A stretch of DNA of 40,874 nt from Flavobacterium sp. (lineage in GTDB: Bacteria; Bacteroidota; Bacteroidia; Flavobacteriales; Flavobacteriaceae), in NCBI GenBank assembly GCA_025351785.1, contig JANXVF010000079.1:1-40874 (forward strand), given 5' to 3'. Below the pieces are notes generated by a model. It was not told the origin of the DNA and made no database searches. It saw only the letters and a program-made list of their open reading frames with translations. Shown one piece after another: positions 36,638 to 40,874 of this stretch; within the stretch, counting starts at the first letter, position 1, and every line of letters begins with the position of its first letter. The position numbers were made by a program, and so were the translations under genes.

Positions 36638-36990
36638 ATAAACTTGAAAAAGTTAATTATTTTGGTCAAAACTTTGATTTTCATTTGCATTAGTTCCCAA
36701 AATACTACTTTGCTCCAACTTATATTGATGTTAAAATTTTATGATGCAATAATCTTCACATTTATTTGAAATTCTAAAAAAGTAGAATTTGTGAGGTAAT
36801 ATTCTTTATGTTTTATTTTTTTAAATTTTTAAACTTCATCGATAAAAAATATTTTGATAAAGCTATATATTTTATTTATAAGTATTTACCTTTATTTTTA
36901 TAGCAATAAAAATTATATCCCTAAAGGACTATTCAACGATTTAATAGGATATAAAATAATAATTTATTTAAAAAAATCTAGAAACAATAC
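36638..36990. other. Gene-poor spacer
   Basis: This AT-rich stretch of about 350 bp has no convincing gene. It holds an 8-bp perfect hairpin (AAATTCTA at 36769-36776 with TAGAATTT at 36783-36790) with no T-run, so it is at best a weak terminator or operator. A short AT-driven reading frame at 36854-37057 overlaps the next gene and is not credible. Confidence 0.6.
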
Positions 36991-36998
36991 TATATTTG
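36991..36998 (+). promoter_or_regulatory. -7 promoter box of the queuosine-precursor transporter and tag
   Basis: A perfect TATATTTG lies 25 bp before the ATG at 37024. No clear -33 box was seen. Confidence 0.55.
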
Positions 36999-37023
36999 TA
37001 AGTGAAGTTTTTTTAATTTTTTT

Positions 37024-37671
37024 ATGTTTAAAACAAAAAAAGAATTGGTTTTTGTAATACTCGCTGGGATTTTCATCACAAATGCTGTTGTTGCAGAATT
37101 AATTGGTGGAAAACTAATTCAAATTGGACCTTTTGTGATGAGCATGGGTATTATTCCCTGGCCAATTGTATTTTTATCAACTGATTTAATAAATGAATAT
37201 TTTGGAGAAAAAGGCGTTAAGAAACTTTCAATAATAACGGCATTTTTAATAGCATATTCATTTCTCATTTTACTAATCGCCATTAATATTCCTGCCGCAA
37301 AAGGAATTAGCCCGGTGAGTGATTTGCAATTTTTAGCAGTTTTTGGTCAAAGTATGTGGATAATTGTAGGAAGCATAATTGCCTTTTTAACTTCACAACT
37401 TATTGATGTTTCAATTTTTCATTTTTTCAAAAACAAAACAGGCAATCGAAAAATGTGGTTGCGAAGCACAGGATCTACAGTTATTTCTCAATTATTTGAT
37501 AGTTTTATTGTTTTAGGAATCGCTTTTTATTTACCAGGCAAAATAAGTTTTACAACATTTATAACATCTGCTCTTACAGGATATGTTTTCAAGTTAGTTT
37601 TGGCTGTAGTTTTAACACCATTAATTTATTTAGGACATGATTTAATAAAAAAATATTTAGCTAAAAATTAA
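37024..37671 (+). CDS. Queuosine precursor transporter, YhhQ/VUT family
   Basis: The 215-residue membrane protein has about six helices. Family marks are ITNAVVAELIGGKLI near the start, WPIVFLSTDLINEYFGEKG (about 46-64) and SQLIDVSIFHFFKNKTGNRK (about 122-141), followed by a SQLFDSFIVLGIAFY helix. YhhQ/VUT proteins bring 7-cyano- or 7-aminomethyl-deazaguanine into the cell for queuosine in tRNA, and the substrate is inferred from the family. The tag gene starts 3 bp after the stop, so the two are one operon. No queuosine biosynthesis gene is in the window. Confidence 0.88.
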   Translation: MFKTKKELVFVILAGIFITNAVVAELIGGKLIQIGPFVMSMGIIPWPIVFLSTDLINEYFGEKGVKKLSIITAFLIAYSFLILLIAINIPAAKGISPVSDLQFLAVFGQSMWIIVGSIIAFLTSQLIDVSIFHFFKNKTGNRKMWLRSTGSTVISQLFDSFIVLGIAFYLPGKISFTTFITSALTGYVFKLVLAVVLTPLIYLGHDLIKKYLAKN

Positions 37672-37674
37672 TAA

Positions 37675-38241
37675 ATGAACAACATAACACGATGTGGTTG
37701 GTGTGAAAAAGATGATTTGTACAAAAATTATCATGATTACGAATGGGGAATTCCAGTATATGACGATGCAAAATTATTTGAATTTTTGGTGCTCGAAACC
37801 TTTCAAGCAGGATTGAGTTGGTATACAATATTATCAAAAAGAGAAAATTTCAGGAAAGCATTTGATGATTTTGATTATACTAAAATTAAAAATTATAAAG
37901 AAGAAAAGGTACAAGAGTTGCTTCTAAATTCTGGAATTATTAGAAATCAATTAAAAATTAGAGCAACAATACATAATGCGATTGCTTTTGTAAAAGTTCA
38001 GGAGGAATTTGGGAGTTTTTCAAAATATATATGGGACTTTGTTGGTGGGAAACCAATTCAAAATTTTAGAAAATCAATACATGATATACCATCAACAACA
38101 CCTTTATCGGATAAAATAAGTAAAAATCTAAAAAGTCAAGGTTTCAAATTTGTAGGATCTACAGTTGTTTATGCTCACATGCAGGCAACAGGTATGGTAA
38201 ATGATCACGTAAAGGATTGCTGGAAAATGAAAGAAGAATGA
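37675..38241 (+). CDS. tag: DNA-3-methyladenine glycosylase I
   Basis: The 188-residue protein is a typical Tag enzyme that removes 3-methyladenine from alkylated DNA. The zinc ligands match those of E. coli Tag: Cys7 (TRCGWC), His20 (NYHDYEWG), His178 and Cys182 (NDHVKDC). Glu41 in LETFQAGLSW is the substrate-binding acid. The segment NFRKAFDDFDYTKI is also standard. Length is normal. It is the second gene of an operon with the transporter, with no functional link evident. It converges with the GHMP kinase gene 17 bp away. Identification is secure. Confidence 0.96.
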   Translation: MNNITRCGWCEKDDLYKNYHDYEWGIPVYDDAKLFEFLVLETFQAGLSWYTILSKRENFRKAFDDFDYTKIKNYKEEKVQELLLNSGIIRNQLKIRATIHNAIAFVKVQEEFGSFSKYIWDFVGGKPIQNFRKSIHDIPSTTPLSDKISKNLKSQGFKFVGSTVVYAHMQATGMVNDHVKDCWKMKEE

Positions 38242-38246
38242 TAAAA

Positions 38247-38270
38247 ATGATTTTAGTTTTATAAAATCAT
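38247..38270. terminator. Weak bidirectional hairpin between tag and the GHMP kinase gene
   Basis: ATGATTTTA pairs with TAAAATCAT (9 bp, 6-nt loop). It spans the stop of the kinase gene. There is no good T-run, so termination is uncertain. Confidence 0.4.
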
Positions 38271-39176
38271 GTCCTTGTAAGAAATACAAACTTCAAAGCC
38301 TTTATTTTTAAAATAATCTGTTGGATTTTCTTGACAAACGACCAAAACAAAATCGCCACCCCAAGCGCCAAGACTTTTTATTGTGCCTTTGAAATCTGAG
38401 AATAAAAGCTCTTTTACCGTTGGTTGATTTAAAATTTTGCTTAAATAACTTTCGTGTTGTTGTATTAAAATTTCAAACTCTAAAACTGTTTTTGCCTCTA
38501 TAATTTGATTAGTTATATCGTTTATTTTTTGAACATTGATGTCAGTTTTTGATTTATTTTTCAAATAATAATCAATAGCTTTTTTGCTGTCTTGCTTTTT
38601 GTTTAGATAAACAAAATAGATATATTTAGAAAAACTTGGATTAAAATCTACACGAGATACAACAGGTTTTTTATTAATTAACTGATAGAGAATTGGCGAA
38701 TTATTTTGAGCACAAAAAATGTCATAACCACTACCCCCAAAACTTTTTTGAAGCAACTCAAAAGCATCAATATTTGTCCATTGGGCAATATTATTTAATA
38801 AAGTTGAGGATGTTCCCAATCCCCAAGATTTTTGAAATGTAAGTGTTGATACGATATTGTAACCCGAAAAATTTGTAATAAAATTTGGATTTATAATATA
38901 AGCGGCATGTAAAATTTTTATTAAAGTATTTCTGATTTTGTGATTGTTATCTATTATGTTTTGAAATATTATGTCTTGAAAATTAATATTATCATGATAC
39001 CAAATAGTTCCATCAACGTCAAAGCTAGTCCACTCGATTGCATTTCCTAATGTTTCTTCAACTATTAAATTTTGACCAAACTTTGTGGGTAAAGCCAGCG
39101 CTTTTGCTCCATCAAGTACTAAATATTCTGCTGTGAGTAGTAATTTTCCGTTACTGTAAAAGATTTTATTTTTCAA
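38259..39176 (-). CDS. GYDIA family GHMP kinase (mevalonate pathway candidate)
   Basis: The 305-residue GHMP kinase starts with FYSNGKLLLTAEYLVLDGAKALA, the usual 'GK..L.GEY.vl.G' beginning with E replaced in context by AEY. The phosphate-binding loop is SWGLGTSSTL (about 117-126). The motif that names the family appears as GGSGYDIFCA (147-156), with Phe for the usual Ala. The C-terminal motif is LGAWGGDFVLVVC (about 272-284). It lies behind HMG-CoA reductase on the same strand. Inference: it phosphorylates mevalonate or phosphomevalonate. Other mevalonate kinases and the decarboxylase are not in the window, so its exact step is open. The 152-bp gap to HMG-CoA reductase holds a folded element. 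Confidence 0.88.
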   Translation of the reverse strand: MKNKIFYSNGKLLLTAEYLVLDGAKALALPTKFGQNLIVEETLGNAIEWTSFDVDGTIWYHDNINFQDIIFQNIIDNNHKIRNTLIKILHAAYIINPNFITNFSGYNIVSTLTFQKSWGLGTSSTLLNNIAQWTNIDAFELLQKSFGGSGYDIFCAQNNSPILYQLINKKPVVSRVDFNPSFSKYIYFVYLNKKQDSKKAIDYYLKNKSKTDINVQKINDITNQIIEAKTVLEFEILIQQHESYLSKILNQPTVKELLFSDFKGTIKSLGAWGGDFVLVVCQENPTDYFKNKGFEVCISYKDMIL

Positions 39177-39220
39177 AATGATTGATTTGTAATGCTGTTT
39201 TAGTTCCCTAAAGTAAATTT

Positions 39221-39331
39221 ACTAGCCCTGATTGAAGGGAAAAACCTCCTTTCCCGATTTTTTTTCGGGAATGGAGTTTTGAAATGAAAGCAGGAAAATG
39301 GTTTATATAAATGCCTAAACATTAGCTCCTA
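39221..39331 (+). repeat. Strongly folded non-coding element, probably a dispersed Flavobacteria repeat or structured RNA
   Basis: Three nested pairings are visible: CCTG (39227-39230) with CAGG (39291-39294); AAAACCTCC (39241-39249) with GGAGTTTT (39273-39280), with one bulge; and TTCCCGA (about 39251-39257) with TCGGGAA. The flanks TAGCCCTGATTGAAGGGA and GAAAGCAGGAAA, plus TAGCTCCT near 39323-39330, recall a hairpin repeat I have seen in many Flavobacterium spacers. It might be the Flavo-1 RNA motif, which I cannot verify. GC is well above the neighbourhood. It occupies the gap between two same-strand mevalonate genes. Confidence 0.55.
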
Positions 39332-40648
39332 ATTTTTTCTCAAATTTTTGATAAAACTCACTACAGTTGCATGCGAAATCGAATTACTCTCAAAATGTTT
39401 TTTTATACTTTTTCGCTCTTCTGCGGTTGTTTGAAATTGATTTAAAATATTATTTATGTGCATTTTCATATGTCCTTCTTGAATTCCTGTTGTAGTTAGA
39501 CTTCTTAAAGCAGCAAAATTTTGAGCCAAACCAGCCGATGCAACAATTTTCATTAAATCGTGAGCACTAGGTTTTTCTAAAATTTCTAAAGCCATTTTAA
39601 CTAAGGGATGTAGCGATGTAACGCCACCAACCGTGCCTAGCGCGAGTGGTATTTCGAGCCAAAATTTAAAAATATCATTTTCGATAGTAGCATGAGAAAG
39701 ACTTGAATAATTTCCGTTTCGAGATGCGTAAGCGTGAACTCCAGCTTCGACTGCTCTAAAGTCGTTACCGGTTGCTAAAACTACAGAATCTATGCCATTC
39801 ATAATTCCTTTATTGTGAGTTACTGCTCTAAAAGGTTCTATTTCTGCAATTTTTATAGCTTGCACAAATTTAGTTGCAAACTCTAGTGGATTTAAAATAT
39901 TTTTATCTGCTAAATCTTCAACTTTGCAGGAAACTTCTGCTCTTACAATACAAGTAGGAACATAATTAGACAAAATAGACATGATAACATCTATATTTTT
40001 CTCTATTTCAGAAAATTTGTTATACAGTTGAGCTTCGGTTTTTAAAGTTTTTGCAAATTGTTCTAAGCACGAATTTATAAAATTTGCTCCCATACTATCT
40101 TTAGTCTCAAAAGTAGCATGTAATTGATAGTAATTCTTTAAAAGGCTAGTTTTATTTCTTAATTCTATATTTACTATTCCACCACCACGTTTTTGCATAT
40201 TTTTTGTAATACTTTCTGTATCCTGAAGTAATTTTGGTTTAATTTGATCGAAAAAAGCCTGAAGTTTTTCTGAGTTTCCTTTAAATTCAAAATGAACTTG
40301 CCCTATTTTTTCTGAATTTAAAACTGAGGCTTTAAAACCTCCACGTTCTGACCAATACTTTGCCGTTTTTGCCGCTGCAGCAACAACAGAACTTTCTTCG
40401 ATTACCATGGGTATCGAATAGTATTTGTTGTTTATTAAAAAATTTGGAGCGATTGCGAGTGGTAAATAAAAATTGGTTATAGTATTTTCTATAAATTCAT
40501 CATGAAGTTGTTGTAAAGTTTCATCAGAGTTCCAATATTGTTTGATTGTATTTATGGCTTGCGTCGGGTCAGAAAAATATTCGTTTGCAATCCAATTGAT
40601 TTTTTCTTCTTTGGATAATTTAGAAAATCCTGCAATGGAGTTGTTCAT
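39329..40648 (-). CDS. Hydroxymethylglutaryl-CoA reductase, class II
   Basis: From the ATG at 40648 the product has 439 residues, usual for class II (bacterial) HMG-CoA reductase. A further upstream TTG at 40678 would lie within the -7 box and is rejected. Catalytic residues line up with Pseudomonas mevalonii: Glu84 in MVIEESSVVAAAAK, Lys280 in HNKGIMNGIDS, Asp296 in ATGNDFRAVEAG and His393 in EGHMKMH. LGTVGGVTSLHP (338-349) is also standard. It converts HMG-CoA to mevalonate; NADH or NADPH preference cannot be read. It leads a likely operon with the GHMP kinase, although 152 bp with a strong hairpin separates them. Confidence 0.95.
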   Translation of the reverse strand: MNNSIAGFSKLSKEEKINWIANEYFSDPTQAINTIKQYWNSDETLQQLHDEFIENTITNFYLPLAIAPNFLINNKYYSIPMVIEESSVVAAAAKTAKYWSERGGFKASVLNSEKIGQVHFEFKGNSEKLQAFFDQIKPKLLQDTESITKNMQKRGGGIVNIELRNKTSLLKNYYQLHATFETKDSMGANFINSCLEQFAKTLKTEAQLYNKFSEIEKNIDVIMSILSNYVPTCIVRAEVSCKVEDLADKNILNPLEFATKFVQAIKIAEIEPFRAVTHNKGIMNGIDSVVLATGNDFRAVEAGVHAYASRNGNYSSLSHATIENDIFKFWLEIPLALGTVGGVTSLHPLVKMALEILEKPSAHDLMKIVASAGLAQNFAALRSLTTTGIQEGHMKMHINNILNQFQTTAEERKSIKKHFESNSISHATVVSFIKNLRKN

Positions 40649-40675
40649 TTTGGAATAGTTAATCTTTAATTTATA

Positions 40676-40683
40676 CAAATATA
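40676..40683 (-). promoter_or_regulatory. -7 promoter box of HMG-CoA reductase
   Basis: On the minus strand the bases read TATATTTG, 27 bp before the ATG at 40648. It overlaps the only longer start (40678), which is therefore ruled out. Confidence 0.6.
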
Positions 40684-40814
40684 CGCTTTACAATTTATTC
40701 TTACATTTTGTTTTAATTGAATTTCAAATTTCAAAAACTGCATTTAACACAAAAAACTACTATTATTTGCAAATTTTTCACTAAAATTGGAGTCGTTTAA
40801 AATCGATCCAAAAA

Positions 40815-40874
40815 ATGAAAAGTATTAAAATTATTATTCTATTTGTTTTAACAAGTTTCTCAATCAATGCCCAG
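40815..40874 (+). CDS. Start of an exported protein (partial, 3' end outside window)
   Basis: Twenty codons are visible from an ATG. They encode a signal peptide (MKSIKI, then a hydrophobic core, ending SFSINAQ) with a likely signal peptidase I site before or after the final AQ. The gene diverges from HMG-CoA reductase. The mature protein is outside the window, so no function can be given. Confidence 0.75.
   Translation, partial: MKSIKIIILFVLTSFSINAQ

Noticed and set aside
36854..37057. 67-residue frame before the queuosine-precursor transporter
   Set aside because: Composition is driven by AT-rich DNA, there is no promoter of its own, and it overlaps the transporter and its promoter in another frame.

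Overview
The window looks like chromosomal DNA of a gliding member of the Flavobacteriaceae, most likely Flavobacterium or a close relative. The DNA is strongly AT-rich. Promoters carry the Bacteroidota -7 box TAnnTTTG, often as TATATTTG. Secreted proteins end in type IX secretion (T9SS) sorting domains. The genes sprA, remB-like, a GYDIA-type GHMP kinase, type III glutamine synthetase and an HPPK-deoxynucleoside kinase fusion are typical of this group. No rRNA, CRISPR array, phage, integrase or insertion-sequence transposase was seen. Most of it is core genome.

Layout. 1-3.8 kb is a surface-protein patch: the tail of a T9SS cargo gene, a short orphan gene tail, two tandem paralogues with two OmpA-like domains each, a small T9SS cargo, and a secreted-protein gene broken by a lost start codon and a frameshift. 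3.8-14.4 kb holds glnN, terC, a GH3-family gene, a DUF2797 gene, an AsmA-family gene and sppA. 14.5-18.1 kb has the HPPK-dNK fusion and a malic enzyme/phosphotransacetylase fusion. 18.1-29.8 kb is the ruvA-sprA-gcvH-vanZ-deoC-remB block; SprA is the outer-membrane T9SS translocon and RemB is linked to gliding. 30.2-33.2 kb has tRNA-Leu(UAA), tRNA-Gly(GCC) and mutS. 33.3-36.6 kb has a DUF1573 protein, a TrmH-family methyltransferase and a C-type-lectin surface protein with a gliding-motility C-terminal domain. 37.0-40.7 kb has a queuosine-precursor transporter, tag, and two isoprenoid genes (GHMP kinase, HMG-CoA reductase). The window ends in the signal peptide of a further exported protein.

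How the genes fit together. SprA in the middle of the window would export the T9SS cargoes at 1, 2107 and 34496. RemB and the gliding C-terminal domain protein point to the surface-motility machinery. The OmpA-like pair, the AsmA-family protein and SppA act at the envelope. MutS, RuvA and Tag form a scattered DNA-repair set. HMG-CoA reductase and the GHMP kinase belong to the mevalonate route.

The least explained signal is non-coding. Two clearly homologous copies of an approximately 175-184 bp inverted-repeat element lie in opposite orientation at 7186-7369 and 29851-30024, each between two genes that converge. A separate, strongly folded element lies at 39221-39331 between the two mevalonate genes. 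I did not find a clear new defence, mobile or biosynthetic system.
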